Below, piece by piece: positions 46,201-54,930 of a stretch of 64,000 bases of DNA. Position 1 is the stretch's first letter; every line of letters starts with the position of its first letter. Below the pieces are notes generated by a model. That model was not told where the DNA came from, ran no database searches, and saw only the letters and a program-made list of their open reading frames with translations. Both the position numbers and the translations under genes were made by a program. This stretch comes from Nocardiopsis sp. FIRDI 009 (GTDB lineage Bacteria; Actinomycetota; Actinomycetes; Streptosporangiales; Streptosporangiaceae), in the NCBI RefSeq assembly GCF_003386285.1, contig NZ_QPNC01000016.1, positions 62,001-126,000 on the forward strand, given 5' to 3'.

Positions 46201-48298
46201 GTGACTCCAGCGTGGCCCGGGCCCGGTTGATCCCGGCCAAGACCTCGCCGATCCGCTCCAGGATCCGTGTGCGGACCCGGGCGTCCCCGATGTCGAGGGA
46301 CCCCACGACCTCGGTGACCACCTGGAGGCCCTCGGTGCGCTCCTCGATGCGCTCGCCGACGGCCGTCGCGGCGCTGACCGCGTCGATCCCCTCGGCCTCC
46401 TCGACCAGCCGCGCCACGTCCGCGTGGTAGCCGTCGAACGCGTCGTCCTGTTCGAGGAAGCCCACCGTGCGCCGACCGACCGCGTCGATCTCCTCGGCCA
46501 GCCGACGGTCCAGCTCGGCCAGCCGACCGGTGTCCACGTAGCGCGTCTCGGAGAGCGTGGCCGTCCGCCCCTGCGCGCGGCGCAGCTCGGTCAGCCGGGT
46601 CACCCAGCCCTCCGCCGAACGCGGGGTCCGGCCCCGCGACGCGCGGATGAGCGAGGTCACCTCCGCCTCGGCCTCGGCGAGGGTCTCGGCGGCCTGCCGG
46701 GTCAGGGTCTGGACGGTCTCGAACTCCTCCAGCACCCGCTCGGCGGTGGCCCGCACCTGGGCCAACGGTGCGGCCAGGTCCCCCAGCTCCTCGTCGCCCA
46801 GCCAGTGGAACCGGTCGGCCACCCGGCGGCAGGAGGCGATGATCGCCTCGAAGACCTCGGTGGACGGGCTCATGTCGTCGGCGATCCGGGCCACCGACAG
46901 GCACTCGGACACGCCCCGGACCAGCTCGGCGTTGCCGACGCGCTCCAGCGGTCCCGTGCCCACCGGCTGGGCCGCCGCGTACACGTCCGACACGTACGGC
47001 GTCCGCCACACCTGCATCGGGTGCACGCGGGTCGGCTCGTCCGAGGTCTCCCGGAAGACGGTCATCGTGCCGTCGTCGAACAGCGAGTACCCGTGGCAGA
47101 CGATCGGGGTGGCGACCTCCTTGCGGATGGTGTTGTACGACAGCAGCAGGCTGCGGCCGTCCGCGGGCGAGTGGAAGACGTACAGCACGTCCTCGCCGTT
47201 GGGCGAGCGGACGACCCGCTCGAACTCCAGGTCGGTGACGTCGGTGTCGAAGGTGCGGACGTCGCCGGTGGTCAGGTGGTACCCGCCGGGGAAGATCAGG
47301 CCCTGGTCGTCGGGCAGGCGCTGGCACGCCTGTCCGATCCCGTCGAGCCGTTCCACCGTCTTGGTGCGGGTGTTGAAGACCAGGTGGCGCCACTCGGTCT
47401 CGTTGTAGGGCAGGACGCGCAGCAGGATGAGCGCGCCCACCCGCGCGTAGTGGATCGAGGCGTCGGCCAGGCTCTGGAGCGGCTCGTCGACCGGTTCGCT
47501 GTAGATCCCCTCGCCGACCTCGGTGTTGTTCTCCACCTTGATGGTGAGGTCGCCGTTCACCGTCTCCACGAACAGCTCGTCGAGGATCGAGACGTGCGGG
47601 TGGCGGCCGGACACGTGGTCCTCGCGGGTGGTCTCCACCCACGTGAAGTCGTGCGCGGGCGGGCGGACGTGGTCGCGCTCGCCGCGGTCGTCCAGGTAGG
47701 ACAGTTCGCCCGTCGGCGAGACCGACCACCGCAGCACGCGCACGTCCTCGGTGTTCGGTCCCGTCTGGAACACCGCCAGCAGGCGGTCCTCCACCCGGCG
47801 CAGCTGCAGCAGCCGGGTGTCCCGGTAGTAGCGGTACAGCCGCGCGAAGTCCTGCCGGAACCCCTCGTCCGACAGGAGCCCGGGCACGGCGTCCTCGGGC
47901 ACGTCGACGAACGTGAAGGAGTCGCCGTCGCGGTCGTAGCGGTGCGTGGAGAACACGTCGGAGACGCGGGTCTCCCGTCGCAGCCCGATGAAGACGTTGT
48001 AGCCGAACAGGATCATGTCCCCGTCGGCGCCGTCGCCGACGGAACGTCCGACGCTGATGATGTCCCGGGGCACGCAGTTGTGCTCGGTGCGGACGCGTTC
48101 GGTCCCCAGCAGGGTCATCTCCGACCCGCCGAACACCTCCAGGCGGCGGGCGTTGAGCGCCTCGGTTCGCCGGGCCAGCTCGCCGGTCTGTTCGCGGAGC
48201 CGGGCGCGGAGCACCTCGTAGGTGCCCGCGTCCAGCGCCCGCGCGTCCTCGGCGTCCGGTCCGGGGCTTGCGGTCTCCTGGGACTGGGCCTCGGTCAC
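43217..48298 (-). CDS. Large DUF3686-type AAA ATPase (annotated family: DNA repair ATPase)
   Basis: A 1,693-residue protein. The N-terminal half (about 50-440) is a beta-rich DUF3686-like region (GTERVRTEHNCVPRDIISVG, LFGYNVFIGLRRETRVSDVF). Long coiled coils follow at about 520-860. A C-terminal AAA domain has Walker A ISPPGYGKTTLM near 1335, Walker B LLYLDDIQHTNPE and sensor-like FAVCMAGNPYTEQG. GTG 48298 is 11 nt after the flotillin stop. The neighbours, a YqiK flotillin and an NfeD-like protein, form a conserved-looking trio. Despite the family name, a membrane-linked role is as likely as DNA repair. A repeat-derived stretch, ETTAAEGRRSRGGGERRAG, interrupts residues about 962-980. Confidence 0.88.
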   Translation of the reverse strand: MTEAQSQETASPGPDAEDARALDAGTYEVLRARLREQTGELARRTEALNARRLEVFGGSEMTLLGTERVRTEHNCVPRDIISVGRSVGDGADGDMILFGYNVFIGLRRETRVSDVFSTHRYDRDGDSFTFVDVPEDAVPGLLSDEGFRQDFARLYRYYRDTRLLQLRRVEDRLLAVFQTGPNTEDVRVLRWSVSPTGELSYLDDRGERDHVRPPAHDFTWVETTREDHVSGRHPHVSILDELFVETVNGDLTIKVENNTEVGEGIYSEPVDEPLQSLADASIHYARVGALILLRVLPYNETEWRHLVFNTRTKTVERLDGIGQACQRLPDDQGLIFPGGYHLTTGDVRTFDTDVTDLEFERVVRSPNGEDVLYVFHSPADGRSLLLSYNTIRKEVATPIVCHGYSLFDDGTMTVFRETSDEPTRVHPMQVWRTPYVSDVYAAAQPVGTGPLERVGNAELVRGVSECLSVARIADDMSPSTEVFEAIIASCRRVADRFHWLGDEELGDLAAPLAQVRATAERVLEEFETVQTLTRQAAETLAEAEAEVTSLIRASRGRTPRSAEGWVTRLTELRRAQGRTATLSETRYVDTGRLAELDRRLAEEIDAVGRRTVGFLEQDDAFDGYHADVARLVEEAEGIDAVSAATAVGERIEERTEGLQVVTEVVGSLDIGDARVRTRILERIGEVLAGINRARATLESRRRELLAREGRAEFAAEFALLGQAITGALAAADTPERCDEQLGRIMLQVENLESRFAEFDDFLAELSDKREDVYEAFSTRRQSLVDERSRRADRLAASAARVLEGVHRRVAALSTLEDVNTYFASDAMVTRLRRTVEEMRELGDSVRAEELEGQILSARQEAGRALRDRADLFEGGPGGETVRLGRHRFAVNTQPIDLTLTPHDGEMTVAITGTDYREPVTDAAFGRTRHLWDRLLVSESDRVYRSEYLATSILAAAEEGSLETTAAEGRRSRGGGERRAGLTLDALVEAGVHAENGSLLELVRGVAESRYDEGYERGVHDHDAALILSALLRLRTGAGLLRYPGAARAVAQLFWAHGAGKEERTAWRTRARSLARARAVFGARRSAAIDALRTELAEGVDAFLTETGLHPDTDLELVGEYLFEELAEGSRASSGFVSGAGARLLLDRFHRALGSTRETTRKAFEDDLRALEGDLAARHQLVTAWLEAFAATLDEVDPGDLPEAAAIELTGSAVERYESSAAVGETVTGLLGAHPRVRDRSLEVRLDEILPRTRAFRARDVPAYRDFQRRRNELVAAERERLRLEEYRPKVMSGFVRNRLLDEAYLPLIGDNLAKQVGAAGDDKRTDQSGLLLLISPPGYGKTTLMEYVASRLGLVFVKVNGPALGHGVTSLDPEEAPDATSRQEVEKISFALEMGNNALLYLDDIQHTNPELLQKFISLCDGQRRMEGVWNGRTRTYDLRGKRFAVCMAGNPYTEQGRRFRIPDMLANRADVYNLGDVLSGKEEMFALSYIENALTSNATLAPLSTRDREDVYTFVRMAEGDESAGADRLRHPYSAAEVDRIVSVLRRMLRVREVVLAVNRAYIASAGQSEDARTEPPFQLQGSYRNMNRLAERIVPVMNDAEVEAAIDDHYLGEAQTLTSGAEANLLKLAELRGVLTPEQETRWTEVREAFRRSRALGGAEDDPMTRAIGAMGLLADRVGAIGTAIERAAER
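45359..45411 (-). repeat. Dispersed repeat copy inserted in frame in the ATPase gene
   Basis: Plus-strand CCCGCCCGTCGC, one variable base, then CTCCACCACCC matches the start of the 52-bp tandem repeat at 20227-20355 at about 24 of 25 positions. Weaker similarity follows to about 45411. In the protein it encodes an Arg/Gly-rich insertion between SILAAAEEGS and LTLDALVEAG. The boundaries are approximate. Confidence 0.55.
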
Positions 48299-48309
48299 GG
48301 AGGACTACC

Positions 48310-50355
48310 TCACTGCTTCACGGGGGCGAGCGCGGTCACGGGGAGCGTGTCCACGCCGAGTTCACGGGCCTTGTCGAGCAGTTGGTCGAGCTTGTCGGCC
48401 TGCGGGCCGCCCGCGCCGATGAGCTTGAGCAGCAGGGCCGAGACGGTGAGGTTCCTGACGTCCTCGGTGCCGACGGAGGACAGGAACCGGCCCAGCTCGG
48501 CGCCGAGGTCGGTCTCGCCGTTGAGGAGGCCGCCGCCCAGCGCCTGGACGGTGTCGGAGCTGCCGACGAAGCCGTCCACGGCCTTGCCCAGCCCGATGGA
48601 GTTGACCATCCGGTCGAAGAAGGCGCCGTCGCCGCCGACGATGTTGATGTCGGCGCTCTCCAGCCCGGAAGCCAGGACGGTGGCCTGGGCCTCGGCGACC
48701 TGGCGGTGCACGTCGATCCCGGCCAGGCGGACCTCCTTCTCGGCCTCCAGGCGCAGGCGGTACTCCTCGTGCTCGCGGCTGACCTGGTCCAGGGCGGCCA
48801 TGGCCCCGGCCTTGTCGTTGAGGCCGGCGGCCTCGGCGCGCAGCTTCCGCTCGATGGCCTCGGCCTCGGCCTCGGCCTTCTCCCGGGCGACGACGGCCTC
48901 GGCGCGGCCGACCTTCTCGATCGCCTCGGCGTCCTGCTCGCGGACCTGGACCTCGGCCAGCCCGGCCGCGGCGGCCTCGGCCTGGAGGCCCTCGGCGAGC
49001 CGGATCTTGGCCCGGGTGTCCAGTTCGGCGGCCTGCTGGCGGGCCTCGGCGAGGGTCAGCTCCTCGGCGGCGCGGTGCTTGGCCGCGGCCTCGGCGGCCT
49101 CGGCGGCCTTGATGTCCTTGACCAGGTTCTCCTGGGCCTCGGCCTCGGCCTGGATGATGATCGCCTGGCGCGTGCGCTCGGCCTCCTCGACCGCGCGCAG
49201 CCGCTTGATGGCCTCCTCCTGCTCGGCCACGGTGCGGTCGACGGCGACCCGCTCACGGACGACGTCGGCGACCTCGCGCTTTTCGGCCTCGACCTCCTTG
49301 TCCTTGGCGATGCGGGTCAGCTCGGTCTCGCGCTCGCGGCCGATGACCTCCAGCATCCGGTCCTTCTCGATCCGCTCGGACTCGATGGCGATGACGCGTT
49401 CGCGGTTCTTCTCGGCGACCGCGATCTCACGCTGCTGGTTCTGGTGCTGGACGCCCAGCGCCTCGCTGGTGCGGATGTTGGCGGTCTCGGCCTTGAGCCG
49501 CTCCTCGGCCTGGACGCGCGCGGTCTCGGCCTCCTCGCGGGCGCGGATGATCTCGATCTCGCGCTTGGCCTTGGCGGCGGACTCCTCACGGCGCTTCTCC
49601 AGCTCGGCGAGGGTCTCGGCGGTCTCGGTGTTCTGCCGGTCGATCTCCTTCCTGCGGTCGTTCTCGAACTCGTTGGTGCGCTTGTGCTCGATCGCCGTGC
49701 GCTCGGTGATCTTGCTGATGCCCTGAGCGTCGAGGATGTTGTCGGCGTCGTGCTGGTGCAGCGGGGTCTGCTCCAGCTCGTCGATGGCCACGTCCTCCAG
49801 GCTGTAGCCGTTGAGGTCGGTGCCGATGAGCGAGACGATCGCGTGGCGGAACTGCTCGCGCTGGGTGAACAGCTCCTCGAAGTCGAACTGCTTGCCGACG
49901 GTCTTGAGCGCCTCGGAGAACTTGGAGTTGAACAGCTCCTGGAGGGTGTCCTGGTCGCTGGCGTGCTCGGTGCCGATGGACTTGGCGACCTTGCGGACGT
50001 CCTCGGCGGTCTCGTTCACGCGGACGTAGAAGTAGACCCTGATGTCGGCGCGAATGTTGTCCTTACAGGTCAGGCCCTCGCGTCCGCGCCGGTCCAGGGT
50101 CAGCGTCTTGAGCGAGATGTCCATGACCTCGGCCTTGTGCAGGACCGGGAGGACGATCGCGCCGGTGAAGGTGACGTGGACGTCGCGGATCTTGGAGATG
50201 ATCAGGGCCTTGCCCTGCTCGACCTTGCGGAACAGTCGCGTGACCATGAGGACCAGGGCCAGGAGGACGACGATTCCGATGGCCAGGGCGACACCGACGG
50301 TCAGGAAGGCCGCGTTGGTCGCCTCCTGTCCCGTGGTGGCTGCGCTCAACAACAC
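48310..50355 (-). CDS. Flotillin-like SPFH/Band 7 protein, YqiK type
   Basis: A 681-residue membrane scaffold. GTG 50355 has AAGGAGA 7 nt upstream. One N-terminal helix (about 17-42) anchors it. The SPFH/Band 7 domain (about 45-215) contains KALIISKIRDVHVTFTGAIV and CKDNIRADIRVYFYVRVNET. A very long Glu/Ala/Arg coiled coil (about 225-560) follows, then a flotillin-type tail. Flotillins oligomerise into ring- or cage-like membrane microdomains. It lies between an NfeD/YqiJ-like gene and the DUF3686 ATPase gene on one strand, so the three probably form one complex that senses or repairs membrane damage. That role is inference. Confidence 0.92.
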   Translation of the reverse strand: MLLSAATTGQEATNAAFLTVGVALAIGIVVLLALVLMVTRLFRKVEQGKALIISKIRDVHVTFTGAIVLPVLHKAEVMDISLKTLTLDRRGREGLTCKDNIRADIRVYFYVRVNETAEDVRKVAKSIGTEHASDQDTLQELFNSKFSEALKTVGKQFDFEELFTQREQFRHAIVSLIGTDLNGYSLEDVAIDELEQTPLHQHDADNILDAQGISKITERTAIEHKRTNEFENDRRKEIDRQNTETAETLAELEKRREESAAKAKREIEIIRAREEAETARVQAEERLKAETANIRTSEALGVQHQNQQREIAVAEKNRERVIAIESERIEKDRMLEVIGRERETELTRIAKDKEVEAEKREVADVVRERVAVDRTVAEQEEAIKRLRAVEEAERTRQAIIIQAEAEAQENLVKDIKAAEAAEAAAKHRAAEELTLAEARQQAAELDTRAKIRLAEGLQAEAAAAGLAEVQVREQDAEAIEKVGRAEAVVAREKAEAEAEAIERKLRAEAAGLNDKAGAMAALDQVSREHEEYRLRLEAEKEVRLAGIDVHRQVAEAQATVLASGLESADINIVGGDGAFFDRMVNSIGLGKAVDGFVGSSDTVQALGGGLLNGETDLGAELGRFLSSVGTEDVRNLTVSALLLKLIGAGGPQADKLDQLLDKARELGVDTLPVTALAPVKQ

Positions 50356-50495
50356 GTGGGGGTCTCCTTGCTACACGTGGCGTGCGGTGGGGGCTGCGAG
50401 CACCGGGGGAGGCGTGCGCGGCGGGGGCCGTGTCCGGGACGCTCGCGAGGATGGGACGTGGGAGGCGGCGGAACGGTTCCGTTCCCGCCCGGGAG

Positions 50496-51188
50496 TCAGT
50501 CCCGGCCGGGATCGAGGGCCGGGTCGAAGCGGGTGACCAGGAAGACGTCGCCCTCCCGGTCGTGCTCGAAGATCAGGGCGGTGCTGCCGGGCGGCAGGAC
50601 CTCCCCGGCGGTGGTGCGGACGTCGATGGAGATCTCGGCGCCGGCGTCGGTGGTGATCTCGGCGCGGCCGAAGTCCTCGGACGCCTCGCCGATGCGGATC
50701 ACGCAGGTACGGCCGACCAGGTCGTGTTTGGAGTCGCTCCGCCGGCCGGGCAGCAGCCGGGCGACGGCCATCGCCAGTCCGCTGGTGACCGCCCAGGCGG
50801 CGATCAGCGCGATCAGCAGGACCACGGCTCCGAGGGCGAACAGCAGGGGGGTGGAGGCGGTGTCGAGGAGACTGGTCATGATGCCGCCCATCATGCTCAC
50901 GAACCAGGCGACGCACACCATGAGGGTGAGCGAGACCGTGACGGGGACACGCGCCCGGTGTCGGCCGCCCCCGCCCTCGGCGGACGTGCGGCCGGAACCG
51001 CCGAGCAGGCCCGCCCGGGTCATCAGCGCGCTCAGGCCGACGGCCTCACCGTCGGCGTCCACCCCGTCGAGGAGTTCGGTGTCGGTCGCGCCGACCACGA
51101 CGAGGATCCAGTAGACGGCCGCGACGGTCAGCAGCGGGGTGAACAGCACGGTGGGAAAGGCGAAGGCGGTGCCGAGGAAGAGCCCCAC
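50496..51188 (-). CDS. NfeD/YqiJ-like membrane protein with OB-fold tail
   Basis: A 230-residue protein. Hydrophobic segments lie at about 5-33, 82-102 and 112-142. A C-terminal OB-fold (about 155-225) contains LVGRTCVIRIGEASEDFGRA, then VRTTAGEVLPPGSTALIFEH. This is the NfeD layout that partners SPFH proteins, as E. coli YqiJ does YqiK. GTG 51188 starts it. It is first in the trio with the flotillin and the large ATPase; the gap to the flotillin is 140 bp. Confidence 0.85.
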   Translation of the reverse strand: MGLFLGTAFAFPTVLFTPLLTVAAVYWILVVVGATDTELLDGVDADGEAVGLSALMTRAGLLGGSGRTSAEGGGGRHRARVPVTVSLTLMVCVAWFVSMMGGIMTSLLDTASTPLLFALGAVVLLIALIAAWAVTSGLAMAVARLLPGRRSDSKHDLVGRTCVIRIGEASEDFGRAEITTDAGAEISIDVRTTAGEVLPPGSTALIFEHDREGDVFLVTRFDPALDPGRD

Positions 51189-51455
51189 TGGTCACCCACT
51201 CCCGCCGTGATGGACGATGCCGAGGTCCGCGCCGGTCGCCCCCGCGGGGCGCCCGCGGTCACCCGGCCGGGGTGCCCGTCGACGTCGGACCGCCCCGGAC
51301 TCTACCGAACCCCCCAGTTCAGAACGGCACTGAGGGTCTGGTTTGACCGGTTGTGGCCATATATGGAGGTTTTTTGGGCATTGGAGGTCGGAGGGGCGTC
51401 AGACTGATGAACAGCCGTTCGATCTGCGGAGAAGGGTTTCTACGGGTCGTGACGG
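51189..51455. promoter_or_regulatory. Intergenic region with CCATATATGG palindrome
   Basis: 267 bp, AT-richer at 51330-51400. It has TTGACC at 51343-51348 and a perfect palindrome CCATATATGG at 51357-51366. The promoter of the leftward NfeD-flotillin-ATPase unit should be here. I see no gene. Confidence 0.4.
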
Positions 51456-51857
51456 TCAGTCGACGGAATGGAATCTGCGCCAGGACAGAAGGAGGCCGTG
51501 TTCGGTGATCGTGAAGACGTCGACGAAATCCGTCTGAAGGGTGGGGTCACTCTTGTCCTCGGGCGCTGCGTGGCGTCCCGTCACCGCCAATCCGTCCCCT
51601 TGGGCGATGACGCGGTGCAGTCGGTGGGACCGCTCTCCCCCGAACCGGACGCAGACCATGCGGGCGGCCTCCTCGGGTCCGCGCGCGACGCGTCCCCCGG
51701 GAAGCGTGAAGCGGGCGTCGGTGTCCACCAATGAGGCGCATCCGTCCTGGTCATTGGTGTCCAGGTAGTGGTAGAAGAGCCGGGCGTGTTCCTGGCCGGT
51801 CGCCTGGACCCTCGCTCCGGGGGCGAGTTCGGGCTTCCTGGTCTGGTGCGACGTCAC
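51456..51857 (-). CDS. NTF2/SnoaL-like small protein
   Basis: A 133-residue alpha+beta barrel protein. GTG 51857 has AAGGA 6 nt upstream. ARLFYHYLDTNDQDGCASLV and DTDARFTLPGGRVARGPEEA fit the SnoaL/NTF2-like cone fold. Later, VIAQGDGLAVTGRHAAPEDK and TDFVDVFTITEHGLLLSWRR complete it. Such proteins can be cyclases, isomerases or simple ligand binders; no catalytic residue is decisive here. It is divergent from the AfsR-type regulator across a region with a perfect CTGGTAC/GTACCAG operator, so probably a direct target. Confidence 0.78.
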   Translation of the reverse strand: MTSHQTRKPELAPGARVQATGQEHARLFYHYLDTNDQDGCASLVDTDARFTLPGGRVARGPEEAARMVCVRFGGERSHRLHRVIAQGDGLAVTGRHAAPEDKSDPTLQTDFVDVFTITEHGLLLSWRRFHSVD

Positions 51858-51941
51858 TCCGAGTCCTTCCTCCCGACGGTCGTGGAGCCACCGTGGGCCG
51901 GGCCGGAATTCCCTGGTTATCCTGCCGCTATCATCCCCCAT

Positions 51942-51958
51942 CTGGTACCGAGTACCAG
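51942..51958. promoter_or_regulatory. Operator-like repeat between NTF2-like and AfsR-type genes
   Basis: CTGGTAC (51942-51948), CGA and GTACCAG (51952-51958): perfect 7-bp arms. It is placed midway in the divergent region, 84 bp from the NTF2-like start and 55 bp from the regulator start. Confidence 0.5.
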
Positions 51959-52013
51959 TCGATTGGCTCTCACCGCGCCGAAACGAGGTGTCACGATCAG
52001 TCCTGCTCACGAC

Positions 52014-54914
52014 GTGGATCAGGAGTTCCGACGGGTCGTCTTCCGACTTCTGGGGACGCTTGAGGTTCTGGGTCCCGACGGCCCCGTACGGGTGCCTCCG
52101 GGGCGCCAGCAGACCGTGCTCTCGGCGCTTCTGCTCGAACTCGACCGGGTGGTCTCCACCGACCACCTGGTCGACGTGCTCTGGGAACACGATCCGCCCG
52201 AGACGGCTCGTACCCAGGTGCAGATCTGCGTCTCCCGGCTGCGGAGACTGCTCGGGCCCACCGGAGCGGTCATCGACACCCAGCCCCCCGGATACCGCCT
52301 CCGAGCCGACGAGACGACGGTGGACGCCCATCTGTTCCGTGTCTGGGTACGGGACGCGGAAGTGCTGTCCCGGGAGGGCCGGGACGACGACGCGGTGGAC
52401 CGGCTGCGCGACGCGGTCGGTCTGTGGCGGGGCCCGGCCCTGACCGGGGTCGAGGCCGAGTGGCTGCGCGCCCGGGCGGTCCGACTGAACGAGGAGCGTT
52501 TGGACGCCGTCGAGGCCTACCTGGACGTCGAGCTGCGGCTGGGGCGACACACCCGCCTGGTGGGTGAGATTCCCGCCCTTCTGGAGGAGCATCCGCTGCG
52601 TGAGCGGCTGCGGGCCCAGCTCATGCTGGCGCTGTACCGGTCGGGCCGTCAGGCCGAGGCGCTCCAGGTCTACCGGGCCGGCAGGGAGCTGCTCGTGGAG
52701 GAGTTGGGTCTGGAGCCGAGCGCCGAACTGCGCGCACTGGAGGCGGCCATCCTCAACGGCGACCCGGAGCTGGACGTCCACGACGCGGCGGTGGAACCGG
52801 CACCGCCTCCGGAGCCGGATCGGGAACCGGAGCCGTCCGCCGAACGGGTGCCGCCACCCGTGTCCGCCGAGGTCGCGCTCTTCCAGCTGCCCACCGCGGC
52901 GGCGGACTTCGTCGGCCGAGCCGACGCGGAGAAGGCCATCACCGACGTCCTCCTCGCGGACCCCGAGTCGGTGGGCATCGCGATCCTGCTGGGCCGTCCC
53001 GGTGTGGGGAAGAGCGCCACCGCCGTCCACACCGCGCACCGACTGGCCGGGGAGCACTTCCCCGACGCGCAGCTCTACTGCGACCTGCGGGGCACGCGGG
53101 AGACACCGGTGTCCCCGTCGAACGTCCTGGGACGGTTCCTGCGCGCACTCGGGGTGCCGGGACCGGGAATCCCCGATGACCTGGACGAACGCGCGGCGAT
53201 GTACCGCGCCCTGTTGGCGTCGCGGCGGGTCCTGGTGGTCCTGGACGACGCCGCCTCCGAGGCGCAGGTGGCGCCGCTGATCCCCGGCGGCGGCGGAAGC
53301 GGGGTCGTGGTCACTTCGAGGGCACGGCTGACCGGTGTGCCCGGCGCGCACCACATCGACCTGGACATCCTGTCCGAGGAACACGCCCTGGCACTGCTGG
53401 CCCGGGTGGCGGGAGCCGACCGGGTGGAGCGCGAACCCGAGGCCGCCAGCGCCCTGGTGCGGGCGGTGGGGCGCCTCCCGCTGGCACTGCGGATCGTGGC
53501 GGCCCGCCTGGCCGCCCGACCGCACTGGACCCTGGCCGCGATGGTGACGCGGCTGTCCGACGAGCGGCGCCGACTGGACGAGCTCGCGCACGGGGACATG
53601 ACCGTCCGGGCGAGCCTGTCGCTGACCTATGACGGACTGGACGAGCACACGGCGCGCGTGTTCGGGTTGCTCGGGGCGGTGGACGGCCCCACCATCCCGG
53701 CCTGGTCGGCGGGCGCGTTGCTGGACGACGACCACCCGTTCCCGGCGGATCTGGCCGAGCCGCTGGTGGACACGCACATGCTCGACGTCACGGGCGTCGA
53801 CTCCGCCGGTGAGCCGGTCTACCGCTTTCACGACCTGGTCCGCGAGTACGCGCGGGAGAAGGGCCGCGCCGGGGCCGACGGGAACGGCTCGGACGCGGAG
53901 GTCCGGCGGCTGGTGGGCGGCTGGCTGTTCCTGATGGAGGAGGCGAACCGGAGGGTCTTCGGCGAGAACCAGCTGTACCTGCGAGGGGACGGCCTGCGCT
54001 GGAGCCCGCCCCGGGAGTACGTCGGGAGGCTGCTCGCCGACCCGCACCGGTGGATCGCCGACGAGCGGGCCAATCTGTTGGCGACCATCTCCCGGGCGGC
54101 CGAGGCCGGTCTGGACGAGCAGTGCTGGGAGCTGGTCACGCAGTTCGGTGCCTACGCTGAGCGTCGCGGCCACCTGGACGAGTTCGAGGAGGCGCTCCGG
54201 CACGCGGTGCGGGCGGTGCGTGCTGCGGACAACCGTCGGGGGATGGCGGTCATGGACCTGTCGACCGGTGTGCTGCTGGCCAACCGCCGTCGGATAGATG
54301 AGGCACGTTCGGTGATCTCTCGCGCCTTCTCCGGGTTCGTCGACTTGGGCGACCGGTTCGGCCAGGGACTGTGCCGCAACTACCTGGCGCAGTTCGCCTA
54401 CTACGAGGAGGACGGGGCCACGACCCGCCGACTGTGTGAGGAGGCGCTGTCCGACTTCACCGTTGCGGGCAATCCCCGAGGGATGTGGCGTCCGCTGCTC
54501 CTTCTGGGACGGACGTGCCTGGACGAGGGTGACGACGAACGGAGCACCGACTACCTGGACCGGGCGTTGAAGTGCGCGACGGAGACGGGGGATCCCCGGG
54601 CCCGGGCACAGGTCCTGCATCGGATCGCCTATCACGAGATGGACCGGGGCCAGTACACCAGCGCACGGGAGCGGCTACGCGACGCCCTGGAACTCATCGC
54701 GCATCCGGGAGACCAGATCGGAGAGGCACTGCTCAGGCTGGCGCTCGGCCGGGCCCATCTAGGGCTGGGCGAGGTGGGCCCGGCACGTGAACTGCTGGAA
54801 CAGGCGGTGGAGCTGCGACGGGGGTTCGGTGATGACAAGGGGGTCGCTGAGATCCGGACGCTACTGGACGCCATCGCGCTCCGGGGTGGAGTCACAGTGG
54901 GCGCGACCTTCTGA
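52014..54914 (+). CDS. AfsR-type SARP regulator with NB-ARC and TPR domains
   Basis: A 966-residue large SARP. GTG 52014 is the first sensible start before the OmpR-type wing (FRLLGTLEVLGPDGPVRVPP), although its ribosome site is weak. Domains: wHTH about 8-95; BTAD about 100-245 (LWRGPALTGVEAEWLRARAV); Pro-rich linker; NB-ARC ATPase from about 290 with P-loop LLGRPGVGKSATAV and Walker B VLVVLDDAA; then TPR-like helical repeats from about 690 (GDRFGQGLCRNYLAQFAYYE). AfsR-like proteins integrate signals, often by phosphorylation from Ser/Thr kinases, to activate metabolite genes. The targets may include the RiPP operon downstream. Confidence 0.92.
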   Translation: MDQEFRRVVFRLLGTLEVLGPDGPVRVPPGRQQTVLSALLLELDRVVSTDHLVDVLWEHDPPETARTQVQICVSRLRRLLGPTGAVIDTQPPGYRLRADETTVDAHLFRVWVRDAEVLSREGRDDDAVDRLRDAVGLWRGPALTGVEAEWLRARAVRLNEERLDAVEAYLDVELRLGRHTRLVGEIPALLEEHPLRERLRAQLMLALYRSGRQAEALQVYRAGRELLVEELGLEPSAELRALEAAILNGDPELDVHDAAVEPAPPPEPDREPEPSAERVPPPVSAEVALFQLPTAAADFVGRADAEKAITDVLLADPESVGIAILLGRPGVGKSATAVHTAHRLAGEHFPDAQLYCDLRGTRETPVSPSNVLGRFLRALGVPGPGIPDDLDERAAMYRALLASRRVLVVLDDAASEAQVAPLIPGGGGSGVVVTSRARLTGVPGAHHIDLDILSEEHALALLARVAGADRVEREPEAASALVRAVGRLPLALRIVAARLAARPHWTLAAMVTRLSDERRRLDELAHGDMTVRASLSLTYDGLDEHTARVFGLLGAVDGPTIPAWSAGALLDDDHPFPADLAEPLVDTHMLDVTGVDSAGEPVYRFHDLVREYAREKGRAGADGNGSDAEVRRLVGGWLFLMEEANRRVFGENQLYLRGDGLRWSPPREYVGRLLADPHRWIADERANLLATISRAAEAGLDEQCWELVTQFGAYAERRGHLDEFEEALRHAVRAVRAADNRRGMAVMDLSTGVLLANRRRIDEARSVISRAFSGFVDLGDRFGQGLCRNYLAQFAYYEEDGATTRRLCEEALSDFTVAGNPRGMWRPLLLLGRTCLDEGDDERSTDYLDRALKCATETGDPRARAQVLHRIAYHEMDRGQYTSARERLRDALELIAHPGDQIGEALLRLALGRAHLGLGEVGPARELLEQAVELRRGFGDDKGVAEIRTLLDAIALRGGVTVGATF

Positions 54915-54930
54915 TCGCGTCTCCGCGGTG

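Noticed and set aside
43466..49726. Long plus-strand frames of 912 and 1,100 codons opposite the ATPase and flotillin genes
   Set aside because: They are composed of repeated Arg/Val/Gln or Ser/Arg shadow sequence, antisense to well-supported genes.
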